Assembly (NCBI GenBank): GCA_003260075.1
Contig: QLIY01000513.1
Coordinates: forward strand, 1-64,000
DNA length: 64,000 bases
Source: Phallusia mammillata
Taxonomy: Eukaryota; Chordata; Ascidiacea; Phlebobranchia; Ascidiidae
Reading direction: 5' to 3'
In this document: positions 22,325 to 34,881 of the stretch, one piece after another
How the letters are laid out: every line of letters begins with the position of its first letter
Position numbering within the stretch: position 1 is the first letter of the stretch
The notes under the pieces: generated by a model
Database searches by the model: none
What the model saw: only the letters and a program-made list of their open reading frames with translations
What the model was told of the DNA's origin: nothing
Translations under genes and position numbers: made by a program

Positions 22325-25300
22325 TTATGTCGTTGAAGTCTTTTGCTGAAGAAGGATTTCATCATATGCATCTAAATCCCCATTTTTTGCAAATTGTTCT
22401 TTAACAGCCTTGTAATATAATACTTGGTCTTCTTCAAGAATATCTTCTATCGGTTCATTTTCTCTAACCATTTCCTTAATCCTGTGGACAATATACACAA
22501 AAATATTCATAAACTTAGTTTAAATCATACGACAGACCCTTTGAAAGCGTTAAACTGAATCAGCCGGTCACCAATTATTCACATAAGGCAGTGGTTCTTA
22601 AACTGTGGTACATAGACCATTAGTGGTATGTTACAGCTTTTCAGGTGGTAACCCCCCCCCCTTTAAATCATACGACAGACCCTTTGAAAGCGTTAAACTG
22701 AATCAGCCGATCACCAATTATTCACATAAGGCAGTGGTTCTTAAACTGTGGTACACAGACCATTAGTGGTATGTTACAGCTTTTCAGGTGGTACCCCCCC
22801 CCCCCCCCCCCCCCCTTCATAAATTAGCTAGTGTAGTCAAGAAGAACTCTTGGTCTACCCATTCATACAAGATTTAGGTGGTACACAGCGATAGAAAAGT
22901 CGCCAGGTGGTACACAATCCCCCCCCCCAGGAATTGCTAACATGCTGGTTTCATAAATTAGCTAGTGTAGTCAAGACAAACTCTTGGTCCACCCATTCAT
23001 ACAAGATTTAGGTGGTACACAGCGATAGAAAAAGTTGCCAGGTGGTATGCAATCAGTATAAGTTTGAGAACCACTGCTATAAGGCATCCCCCCCCCCGAA
23101 ATCGTTCGATACCATCGATACCGAATACCGAGTACCGGGTACTCGTCCCATCACTAACACAATCAGTATAAGTTTGAGAACCACTGCCATAAGGCATAGG
23201 CTAGAACAGAGGTCCCAACCTTTACTATTCAAAGAGCCATTCAGACCAGTTTTGCACGGTAAAAAAACACTGGGAGCCACAAAGCTATTTTAACCCCCCC
23301 CCCAGGCTAGAACAGTGGTCGCCAACCTTTACTATTCAAAGAGTCATTCAGACCAGTTTTGCACGGTAAAAATCACTTAGAGCCACAAAGCTATTTTAAA
23401 TTTTAAATGAAATGCCACTTTAAAAACGCTTTTTTGTCTCGGCTCTTTGTTGCTAGTTTGTCATTGCATATTAGGCACACTGGTAAACCAGTTTCGTCAG
23501 CAGTGAAAGCTGTTGAATCTCCCCACGTAGCATTAAATGTTCTGATGTTTACTTCAGATGCTGTATTTTATTTCTTTGTTTAACACGTATTGTTACACAA
23601 CTATTAACAAACAGGTGTTGTTTCGCTCGCATGCACACACACTACAATTCAAAATAAACTGTATCTCACATTGTGTGTTAACCTGCGCGGTGCCAGTTAA
23701 CCTCTCTCAGACTTCACGTTTCTTGGCATAGAGGCGGTTGTAGTACGGTTGCACTAAAATTTTATTTTCGACTTTTGTCTTTGGCAAAATCGTCACAGAA
23801 TTCAAAATTAATTGTTGTAAACATTTGGTAATTTCTAAAACTGAGTCGCATGTGGCTCCGGAGCCGTGGGTTGGCAAACCTTGGGCTAGGAAAATCAAGC
23901 TACTGACAGGAGTCTTTCCGGGACTCTCGCTATACCAACTGAGCTACAAAGGCTCAATGGTAAACCCGTCAAAAAATAAAGACAAAAACAACCAAACAAT
24001 ATCCCTCCTACCTTCGGAAAAAGAGACTTTTGCAAAATAAATATAAAAGTGTTGTTCTTACTTTTGTCTTGATCTTCTTTTCACTTTACATTTTTCAAAA
24101 AGAGCTTTGTCGTGGAGATAAAGTGCCTTACATAGTTTGTAGTAATCCTCGTCCAAAAACCTGAAACAAAATACAGCGTACAGTTACAATCATGGTTGCA
24201 ACTATAGTAGGGTTATCATATCTGTGTGAGCAAAACTCCGGACAGTTTTAATAACTATGTTTGGCGACACCAAGTTCTGTTACAATGCATTATACTGTAC
24301 AGCATGCTGTTACATGTTACCAACCTAAGCGGTACCATCATAGATAAAATCATTACTATCACAGTGATAAAAGCATAGTTTTGTATCAAAATAAGTTACA
24401 AAACAGAAAATTTTACAAGATCAAGGCCTTTTAACAAAATATTGCTAGCTTACAAGAGACTTAGTTTTCCACGAATGTTCTCTTTAGGGTGCATTGTATA
24501 TCAAAGTTAGCACAAACAACAGTTATATCTAATGTAAACCTTCTGATCTCAAAAAAAGCTTTATGAAAACTACTGTAGGTTAAGCTACATGGTGTTAAAC
24601 CCCCCCCCCAAAGTGTTGTTCTTACTTTTGTCTTGATCTTCTTTTCACTTTACATTTCTCAAAAAGAGCTTTGTCGTGCAAATATAGTCCTTTACATAGT
24701 TTATAGTAGTCCTCATCTAAAAACCTGTAATAAAATACAACATACAATATAAATCATCGTTGCAACTAGACTAGAGTTATATACTAGTGAAGGGGCGAGT
24801 ACCCGGTACCTTGTATCGATGGTATTGAATGATTTCAGTGGTATCAAAATTCGTACTCGGTATCGAAATATTTTGTCCCAGTTTTTGATACAAACTTTCC
24901 AAACAGTTCACACTATAAGAATATGGGCAACTTTTTGCCAATATTTGCTTTAGACAGCACAAATTCTGGAAAAAGTTCCGCCAGGTTTCATATATTTTTT
25001 TGCTATTATGTGGAGATTATGTTTTTCTGCATGAGTGTGCACGTCTGTACCCTGGCCATGGCAGTTAAATTAGCCAGTGATATACAACTAAATACAACAC
25101 TATATTTAAGACTCGATATTAAAGATATATACATGTGGTACTCGTACACTGTATTTGTACTCGCTTTGAAATCTGGTATCGTCCCATCACTAAGAGTTAC
25201 CATACCTCCTACGTGGGCAAAATTTTGACGGTTTCAATAACTATGTTTAGTGACACCAAAGATCAGGTACAATGCATTATATAGCATGTTGTTACATGTT

Positions 25301-26005
25301 ATCATCCAAATAGTGCCATCATAGATAAAATCATTACTATCACATAGATAAAAAGCGCAGTTTTGTTTCAAAATAGACATAAAATTTTACAAGATTTAAC
25401 AAAATATTGTTATCTTTCAGAGACATAATTTTGTACGAATGTACGCTTTAGGGTGCATTGAATATCAAAATCAATACAGACAACAGTTATATATAATGTA
25501 AACCTTCTGATCTCAAAAAAAGCTTTATGAAAACTGCTGTAGGTTAAGCTACTTGGTGTTAAAATTCCGGACATAAGAGTGTTTTTGAAAATTATTTCCG
25601 GACACAGCTTTTTTGTCAAATTCCGGAAAATGTCTGGGAAATTCAGGACGTCCGGTAACCCTAAACCCTAAAAATTTTGCCTTTACAAATATAAGGATGG
25701 GCACCACATACTAACAAGCAAAAATTAAAAAAAAAATTTAACACTGTAAGCTTGGATTTTAGCACTACACAATTGACTAAATTTGTTTTTGGATTTTGGA
25801 TATTTAGCGAAACATGCATTTCAAAGGGTCTTTCAGTTTCTTTAGCTAATATTGTTGTCCGTCATCTGCTGCACAGTCAATCTTACTTGCTATTCATGCA
25901 TTCCATCATAATGTCGCTTTCTTTCTTGCAAGCCCGGAATGCCATCAAACTATGACCTGCTTTGTTTTGAGCCACACAGCAGTCGTTAAATGCTGCAAAA
26001 AAATG

Positions 26006-26089
<84 letters not shown>

Positions 26090-27153
26090 TTGCAGAGTTG
26101 GCCCGAGACCAGTACCCGATTTTTCACACAAAAAAGACTGTGATCCGATACTTTATTGGATACATATTAAAGTGCATTGTTGACTTTACAAATCTCATTC
26201 ACTCTCTGTTCAGGGCTTTTCCATGTTGTATCAGCACAAGTAAATCACTTTTAACTTTATATACATGTGTTAAACATCCAACTAAGGTATCATTTTTTAG
26301 CCACTACTGCCATGTACAAAAGAGTACCAACACTGCAGTAGGTATCAGTGCGAAAATAATATAATCAGGTCAACCCTACTTGCAAGATTAAGTTCGGTGT
26401 GCTGACCATTCTACCACTTAGTCAACAATGCAATAATTAAAGGTTAAGCACTAAATAACTATGCTAGACAGTAGACTCTCAAAAAAAGTAGAAAAAATGT
26501 CAAAAGTTAGATTTTTGTTTTTGTCCCCAAAGTTACAAATTTAATATGGAACAGTAGCATTTCTTGAAACTACAAACGCAAAGAACAAACAAACTTCTCT
26601 TACCATCAGTTTCCACTTTACATTCAACATCTCGCATTCGATCTCTCATATATTTCGGAATCAAAACATCTTTTTCAATTTTTCTCAATGTAGGGTCAGG
26701 ATCTTTTTTGTGAAAACCTGGCAAAAATATAAATAACTTTTTTTTACCAACAAATGGTGTCAATCGATAAATTCACTTGTAGTTTTCACTTTTCAAGTCA
26801 AATCTGCTTGAAATTTGCAAAATATTTGGACAAAAAAATCAGCTTACAATTAAAAAAACAACTGTCCTTTATTATTATGGGCTTCACCAAATCAACGAAC
26901 AACTGGTGGAAATTGGTAAAAACGTGTTGAAAAAACCCAAATTTTCACTTCCAATCGTCTGGTTTCAGTCAATTTGTTTTTTTTACTTTTTCATTGCAAA
27001 CCAAAAAATCAAACTCTCCATATTTTTGTCAAAACAAAGTATATTACCGGTTGATTCTGTTTGTCTTCTTGCGTGTTCATAAACACCAACTCCGAAAAGC
27101 ACCATAGCACCCGTTCCAGTCAAAAAATATGGGTTTATTAATGTTTTTAACAT
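22325..27153 (-). CDS. CMC1: CMC1-like twin CX9C protein with N-terminal membrane segment (five exons)
   Basis: Minus-strand exons: 27,048-27,153, 26,604-26,717, 25,887-25,992, 24,062-24,160 and 22,325-22,481. They total 582 nt, or 193 residues, all in phase. The CMC1 core (about 41-133) has LRKIEKDVLIPKYMR, then twin CX9C motifs at Cys68/Cys78 and Cys95/Cys105 and a further Cys at 119, spaced as in human CMC1. Known role: CMC1 acts in the mitochondrial intermembrane space and stabilises newly made COX1 during cytochrome oxidase assembly. Odd features: an N-terminal hydrophobic stretch (about residues 9-25) and some 60 extra C-terminal residues, so it is nearly twice the human length of 106. 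Exon 3 lies 14 bp from an 83-base poly-C gap tract. Exon 4 has a second copy at 24,626-24,724. Family assignment is firm; membrane anchoring is inference. Confidence 0.93.
22794..22815. other. poly-C gap tract (22)
   Basis: Inside a hAT-like element with GGTGGTAC motifs, downstream of CMC1 exon 4; flanked by other gap tracts within 150 bp. Confidence 0.65.
23880..23960 (-). repeat. tRNA-like SINE head, reverse orientation
   Basis: The reverse complement reads as a tRNA-like 5' end: CTCAGTTGGTATAGCGAGAG (A-box region) followed by the anticodon arm. No intact B box follows. It is a fragment of the tRNA-derived SINE family seen whole at 62,053. Confidence 0.5.
24626..24724 (-). pseudogene. second copy of CMC1 exon 4
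   Basis: This 99-bp block keeps both splice sites, length and frame of CMC1 exon 4. It differs at 10 positions, 9 of them synonymous and one Ala-to-Gly. It lies in a larger repeat (24,047-24,599 against 24,610-25,562) split by a 10-base poly-C tract. Because the exon is a multiple of 3 with equal phases, inclusion of either or both copies would keep the frame. It is an unmerged allele or a true duplicated exon; the sequence alone cannot decide. Confidence 0.65.
24786..25194. mobile_element. hAT-like MITE (TAGTGATGGGACGA ends) in one repeat copy
   Basis: Ends TAGTGAAGGGGCGAGTACC and GGTATCGTCCCATCACTA are inverted repeats. It interrupts the right copy of the CMC1-exon-4 repeat but is missing from the left copy near 24,212. 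A right-end fragment of the same family is at 23,098-23,157. ORFs inside are not genes. Confidence 0.8.
26007..26089. other. long poly-C gap tract (83)
   Basis: Fourteen bases upstream (minus strand) of the acceptor of CMC1 exon 3. No flanking duplication. It makes spurious poly-proline and poly-glycine frames. Confidence 0.7.
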
Positions 27154-27292
27154 CGCTAAGTTATTAATTTCACCTTTACATGATCAAAACAAACAAAACC
27201 AACGATGCGTAACGAACCATGTGTTTAAGTTGGCCGCTAGGTTGTGCTAAAACTAAGAGATATTATTTTTTGGGTGGGAAATGTTGGGACAC

Positions 27293-27378
<86 letters not shown>

Positions 27379-28864
27379 TCATATAGGTTTAGTTTCAGTT
27401 CAGGTTAAAAAATATCGATTTTTTGGTTCGGATGTTGTTCCGTTTTGGCAAATTAGTTTGTTTAAACCGCATTTTGGTCCGGTTTAAATATTCATTTGTT
27501 TATTTATCATTCTACCTATTATTTGCACTGTCTTGGACAAAACAAAAGTAATTTTTGCCAAACACTGCGCGACCCTTTAACCCTATAGTTGAAATCTCAC
27601 ATATTATTTAGTACGTTTTTTAAAACCAATAATTTTTGTGTCGGCAATCCCAAAAATACGCTATAGAACAACCGCAAATATCTGAGCAAAGTCGAAACGT
27701 TATGGAGTGCAGAAAAAAGTGTGAAAAGTGCGCTGTAGCTACACCGTTTTACATTAGAGGGCACATGCAAAGGGTTGGTGGGAGAGAATATTCTTTTAAC
27801 TTACTTTCGCCACTGCTTATATGGTACAAAACATCCAATTATTAAACACAGAAAACGACGATGTTAGGAAATTTGCAGAAAAAACTTTTCTGAAAAAAAC
27901 TAATCTTAGTCTTAACTAATATTAATATTAGCATTTAGAAACGAAATCCTAAAAAAATTGAACTAGATTCGATTGTATTATTTTGTTTTATTTAACACTG
28001 TTGCTTTTACCCCCCCCCCCTGAAAAAAACTAATCTTAGTCTTAAGCATCCAACAACTACAGAAAATATTAATATTAGCATTTAGAAACGAAATCCTAAA
28101 AAATTGAACTAGATTCGATTGTATTATTTTGTTTTATTTAATACTGTTGCTTTTTGCAAAAATATTTAAGATTCCATGGTGTTAGTTAGGGTTTCTTTTT
28201 TAATAATCGCTGTTTAATTGTCATTGATCAACCATCCAGGTTTTCAAATCCAGTCGCGTTGCCTTAAGGTACAACTGTTGCGCATTTTAACATTGTTCCC
28301 TGCCCAATTTGTGTTATTTTTGCTAATTTACAACCGCTAGATTTTTGCAGCTGTATCATATATTTCCCATGCCACATTTCCATAATATATAAACGATCTA
28401 TTGTTCTATAAATTAAGAGCAATACTCGTTTATACTTTATACAATATGTCTGTACGTTAGCAAAATACAAAGCATTTTAATACAAAAGATTCCATTACAC
28501 TTAAGCACTTTATAAAGCATCCTAAAATATTAATTAATGTTTATGTTTAAAGTTTTGAGGCTTTAAAGCATTAGTTGGCTGGAAAAGTCGTGTTTCAGAA
28601 CCAAGTTTATTTAAATCAATTGATTTGTTTCATTTTACCCAACATCAGCTGTTGTATTTACACATTTGCTGTTCGACATAATTTGTTGCACTTTCGCAAA
28701 GAAGGCAGTTGTGCTCACTCGTCCGTGACCTTGCTACAGTGACGAGACTGTCACTTTCGTTCTGGAACGCGTCAGCTGTCATTGTGACGTCATACACAGC
28801 GTACAGCTGGCTGTCAGCGAAGATAAAATGGGAAAGAGTAGATGGTTTGGTGGTTTAGTACACA
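27154..28864. other. divergent intergenic region between CMC1 and the ASB1-like gene
   Basis: Contains the 84-base poly-C tract 27,294-27,377, a repeat fragment, and a repeated block (27,892-28,009 and 28,021-28,153). Just upstream of the ASB1-like start is TGACGTCA (about 28,783-28,790), a CRE/ATF-type palindrome that could belong to its promoter. No further gene is seen. Confidence 0.5.
27294..27377. other. long poly-C gap tract (84)
   Basis: Between CMC1 and the ASB1-like gene, no flanking copies; followed by a GGTTCGG repeat fragment. A poly-proline frame through it is not a gene. Confidence 0.7.
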
Positions 28865-31772
28865 ATGGAGACTTTGAAAGGACGGTTTGATATTGCCAGC
28901 GCTTTGGCTGAAACTTTTAAAGGAATTTCCACATCGGTTGAAACGAATTTGCACAGAGCAAGTCGATGTGGAGACTGCGAATGGGTGAGTATTATGGCTT
29001 TGGTTTTCAGAGTAAGTTTCAGCCAGCTATTTTGTTAAAAGTGTTGTTTTTTCCCTTTGTCTTGGTAATTATGACTTATAACCAGTGGTGGGATTCACCT
29101 GGTTTGCACTGATTCTACAGAACCGTCTCATGAAATTTTATGAGATCAGCGAACCTGTTAGCATTACTGGTAACTTTCAATGGCTTTTTGTAACAGAACC
29201 GGTTGGAAAACATGACCTTTGTGATAGAATCGGCTGAAAGTTGAATCACACCATTGCTTATAACCAGCAGTATTTAAAACCAATTTGTATACCAGGGGGT
29301 CATTGCAAGAAGTGCTTTTCACCCTAAGGGGTACGAAGAGGATTTGAAATAGTAAAGTTTCGGTAGGCTAAGAACCACTGCTATACACTATTACAAAGCT
29401 AACCAAACTTTACCTAAAGAACTTTATTCAGATAATGAATATTAGATAGAACAGTCAAATAGCGAGTTCACGAACCAACTTTGTGCAGTCAACCATAGCA
29501 CTTTTTTAATTAAGCGCTTTTGTACCTAAAATGTTTGTACAACTAAAGTAGGTTTCCTTACGAGCTTCTGGTGGAAAATCATAGCGCTTGTTGAATACAC
29601 TAAAAGTGCTTAAAATAGACTTCGAATTAGCTTCGTGGAGTCAACCATACAGCGGTTGTTATATGCAATGTAGAATTTATGCGTTCAAAGCAGGTTTACC
29701 AACTAGCATTGTACATTCATTCATATCGCTGGTTAGATGCACAAAATTCAGGGTTTCCTTTGGTTGTTTCTTTTTTCTGCCGAATCTCACCCTCTTTCCT
29801 AACACCGTTGGTTAGATTGTAGGCCCCCCTCTCTTGGACCCACTAATGTTTTCCCCAAGGTTGACCCTGAATGACCCAGCGGTACAACCCTAGGCCCCCA
29901 AAACGTACAAGTCTACAAACAATTAAAACCAAAAAACTCTTTTGGTGAGCTATGGTTCCGCCCCCCCCCCTGAAACTTTTAAAGGAATTTCCACATCGGT
30001 TGAAACGAATTTGCACAGGGCAAGTCGATGTGGAGACTGCGAATGGGTGAGTATTATAGCTATAGTTTTTTAAGGCAATTTTATCCAGCTCATAAAATGC
30101 TTTTGTACCTAAAATCTTTGTACACCTAAAGCGGGTTTCCTTACGAGCTTCTTGCAGAAAATTATAGCGCTTGTTGTATACACTAAAAGTGCTTAAAATA
30201 GGCCTTTAAATAGCTTCATGGTGCCAACCACATAGTGATTGCTACATACAATATATTCGCCTTAAGTGGGTTTACTAGCATTGTTAATTCATTCATATAG
30301 CTGGTTACATGCATAAAATTCAGGTTTTGTTTTCCCCAAGTTTGACCGTGAATAACCCAGCGACCCCCCCCCCCGCTTTATAATACGGTGTAGCTGCAGC
30401 GCGTTTAATCATGATCCACCATTTGTGCCTTTCCACTATTTTGTGCTGCATAAAGTTATAACGTTGCGCAGTTATTTCGGGCTTGGTGATTGTTTTAGTG
30501 GATTTGTGTAACTATATATTCACCAAGCAAAACAAACTCAACTCAATTACACAATGTACACTGCCAGTGTATCAATATTTTTTCTTGTCGAAGCTTTGGG
30601 ACTTTCTCTGTTAAACTTTTCATAACTTTTTATTAAAACTTATAGATGCGGGATGTTATGGAAGGGAGCCGCCCCCCCCCCACACTGCCAGTGTATCAAT
30701 ATTTTTTCTTGTCGAAGCTTTGGGACTTTTTCTGTTAAAATTTTCATAACCTTTTATTAAAACTTATAGATGCGGGATGTTATGGAAGGACGCCGTCCTT
30801 TTTACGAACCCGCAGAAGACCAAAAGTGTAACGCCAGAATTAAAGCGACGAACACCAAGGCAACAATAGAAATGATCAACGAAAGGAACAAGCTTGGAGC
30901 AACTGCTATTTGGTTGGCTGCTGTCATGGGTCACGTGGAAGCAGTCAAGCTTCTTATCCAATCAGGAGCCGAGTAAGAAATATTTCAATTAAAGTTTTTT
31001 AGGGGGACCGCGAAAAGGTTGAAGTAATTCTGTAATCTAATTTGACGTCAGTTTGTGCCACTAATTAAGTTTAAATCAAAGTAGAATTGAGAATCGACTG
31101 TCTCCATTGCTAAACAATGGCCTTTATTGAATGACAACTATCAAAAATGCAATTGTTCGCGCACAATCGTAATGTTTTTTGTCCTGTTTGTGATGTCACA
31201 TGCTGTCTTTGGATGATTGTTATGCGCAATTTTGCATAACTAGCTAAAATCCTGCAATCAACTTTCGTTTTTATGAAATACACATTTAGGCTTAAGGACC
31301 GCGAGCCCTCGAAATAATGGCAAAGGGACCGTTTTGAAAATAATATGAAAACGTTTGGGAACCACTGGTATAGAGCATATAAAATGGAAACATAAAAATA
31401 TTGCAACATTTTTGTTCAGTTTGGAAATATCGGACATAAAATCCCAAACACCACTTTACGCCGCAACGAAGTTTAACCACTTGGAGTGCGCGAGAGCACT
31501 TCTGGAGGCCGGAGCCAACCCTGAGGGGTGTGACCGAAATTTGACCACGCCCATTTATATTGCCGCTTTGGACAATTATCCCGATATGATGGAAATGTTA
31601 TTGCGTCATGGCGCTGACGTCAATGGACGACGCAGGACTGACGTCACCAGTGATAAGGGAGAGAATGAGTTTAGAGGGAATTTGCCAGTGTACATGACTT
31701 TAGGTAAGAAAAAAAAATCGTGCTTTTTTATTTTTGTTTAATGTGTTAAGTAAAAAATAAAATTAGGATGTC

Positions 31773-31850
<78 letters not shown>

Positions 31851-32372
31851 ATGTTTTCAACACGAAAATGTTACTTTTATGTAAAAAAAATATGCAAATG
31901 TCCTAATTTCATGACTTTTTTAAAGGCAATGTTACCAATAATATTTGGTAATTATTTTTTTTAAAGCTAAAGAGATTGTCTAAATGTTTTTTTTAATTTC
32001 TTTACTTGGTAAATAGTGACAAACAAAGTGAAAATGTGGAAAATTTCTAATTTTTAACGTGAAAACGTTAATATTTTGTTTTTAATGAAAAAATGTGATT
32101 AAAACGGCCTTAATTAGGAACGTACCTGTTTTGTTTTTTTTCGCTACTGTCTGTTTTTGCATTAATAGATAAAACAAAGAGAAAATTATGCTTTTTTGAA
32201 AAGTATTGTTAAAACAACTTGCAACCATATTTTTTGCAATTTTAAAACTATGATAATCATTTTTAAAAGTAACATTTTTTTCAAAAGTGTATTTTGTACA
32301 AAACATTTATCCGTGTTTTATTTTTTGGGCAAAATTTGTTAAAAACACAAAAAAATCCTAAATTTGAAAAAA

Positions 32373-32444
<72 letters not shown>

Positions 32445-33219
32445 TGGTGCAGACCTTTGTTTACCCCCTAGCATCAACGGCGCCGGGTGTTCTACGTCAC
32501 TCCTCAACGCCGTATTGCGTTACGCCTGTGACGTCAGATACATGGAGCTATTAATCCTGAGCGGAGGAATTCTGGAAAACGAGAGAAGAGAAGTTGCTGA
32601 ATTTGTTCAACTTTACCAGAATAGAACGAATGGATTTGTTCACGCTAGAGAGAAATGCTTAAAGTTTTTGACTCATTGGAAAGGTAAGAAAAAAAATACA
32701 GATAAGCACATCAAATTAAAAAAAATATTTAAGGAAAAACTACGTTAGCACCTAACAAACAACTCATCTTTGACAATTAACTTAATTTAAAAGCATAAAA
32801 AACAGAAATTTTATTAGAAAAATAATCTTTCAACTTAGCCTACTTTGCTGTAATACAATTAAATTTTAAAACAAACATCTAATGTTAATAACTTACTACA
32901 AAAAACGATTCTTTAAAGCCAAAATAGTGGGTAGGAACTTGGCCGAATGGTCTGGCGCGCCTTGATCGGGATTTGTCCCCGGCAGTGTCCTGGGTTCGAA
33001 CCCCGTGAAAAAATAGTGTAACCTCTAACCCAGTGCTCTTTAACTGATACCCAAGTGTATACCACATCAAAACTAGGGTACACAACAGAACAGTGCGAAG
33101 GGAATACAGCTTGGGCCAGTGATTTCTGTCGGCAATTCGGACAACGCAACCATGGCCTATGTGAGATTGACCTGCTTGTTCTGAACATTGTTGCGTCAGA
33201 ATTATGAAGCATAAACTAA

Positions 33220-33292
<73 letters not shown>

Positions 33293-34806
33293 TATGATGC
33301 AATAGGCACATGCACATGTCCAGGCCCACTGCTATACATTTTTCGTTTTGCCTTAAAATGTTGCTAGTGTTGCTGGCTGAGAGTTTCCTTTTAGAATTCC
33401 TGAATATGAAAATATCGCGCAAAAGGTCTTCTTGGTAATAATAAGACCAAGCAACTACTTATTATTTGAATTAAAAATTGCTGTTGGAGGCATACAAAGT
33501 TGCTGGAAAAATTGTAAAAGGTGCACAACGGAAAAAAAGGTTGAAGAGCACTGCACTAACATGGCAACTTTGTTGTGATGAAATTGCTTGTTAAAATTAC
33601 CACTTATAGGTGTATATAGTCGAATATATAGTTATAGTCCAGTGGTTCTCATAGTCCCCCCCCCCCAGGAATTCTGGAAAACGAGAGAAGAGAAGTTGCT
33701 GAATTTGTTCAACTCTACCAGAATAGAACGAATGGATTTGTTCATGCTAGAGAGAAATGCTTAAAGTTTTTGACTCAATGGAAAGGTGAGAAATTGTTTT
33801 TAGATAAGAACAAACAATTTAGAATTTTTTTTTTTTTAAAAGGAAAAAATTCGTGAACTACGTTAGCACCTAACAAACAACTCATCTTTGACAATTAACT
33901 CAATTTAAAAGCATAAAAAACAGAAATTTCTTGAGAGAAATAATCTTTCTACCTAGCCTACTTTGTTGCAATAAAATTGAATTTTAAAACAAACACCTGT
34001 TGTCAAAAACATACTCAAAAAACGAATCTTTGAGGCAAAAATAGTCTAACCACTAATCCAATGCTCTATACTTTATACCAGTGGTTCTCAAACTTTTTCA
34101 TATTTTTTTCAAAACGGTCCCTTTGCCATTATATCGAGGGCTCGCGGTCCGTAAGTCTGAATGCGTATTTCAGAAAAACGAAAGTTGATTGCAGGATTTT
34201 AGCTAGTTTTGCCAAATTGCGCATAACAATGATCCAAAGACAGTTCGTGACATCACAGAAAAGACATAAACATTACGATTGTGCGCGCAGAATTGCATTT
34301 TTGTTAGTTGTCATGCAATAAAGGCTATTGTTTAGCAATAGAGACAGTCGATTCTCAAATCTACTTTGATTTAAACTGATTAAGTGGCACAAACTGACGC
34401 AAAATAAGATTTATAGAATTATTTCAACCTTTTCGCGTTCCCCCTAAAAAATGCCCACGGACCCCTGAAGGACCGCGGACCCCAGCTTGAGAACCGCTGC
34501 TGTATACCCAAGTGTATACCACATCAAAACTAGGGTATACAACAGAATAGTGCGAAGGGAATACAGCTTGGTTCAGTGAGTTTATGATTTCTGTCAGCAA
34601 TTCAGGCAACGTAACCTGGTCAATGTGAAATTGACCTGCTTATTGTGAACATTGTTGCGTCAGTTTGGGATTGTTGCGTTAGAATCATGAAGCATAAACT
34701 AATGAAACCAATTATGATGCAATAGGCACATGCACATGTCCGGACTTACTGAACCTAGCTACGTTGTTGTGATGAAATTGCTTGATAGAATTAGCACCTG
34801 ATGTCA

Positions 34807-34881
<75 letters not shown>

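Noticed and set aside
25945-26364. Long poly-Pro / poly-Gly open frames (also near 18.0, 27.3, 32.4, 33.3, 34.8, 51.2, 51.9, 59.8 and 61.4 kb)
   Set aside because: They exist only because a run of C or G is open in every frame. The runs behave as gap fillers, and no frame has a recognisable flanking domain, apart from CMC1 exon 3 next to the 26.0 kb tract.
26533-26763. Independent short gene on the minus strand
   Set aside because: It is CMC1 exon 2 read into its neighbouring introns; the exon boundaries and phases resolve it.
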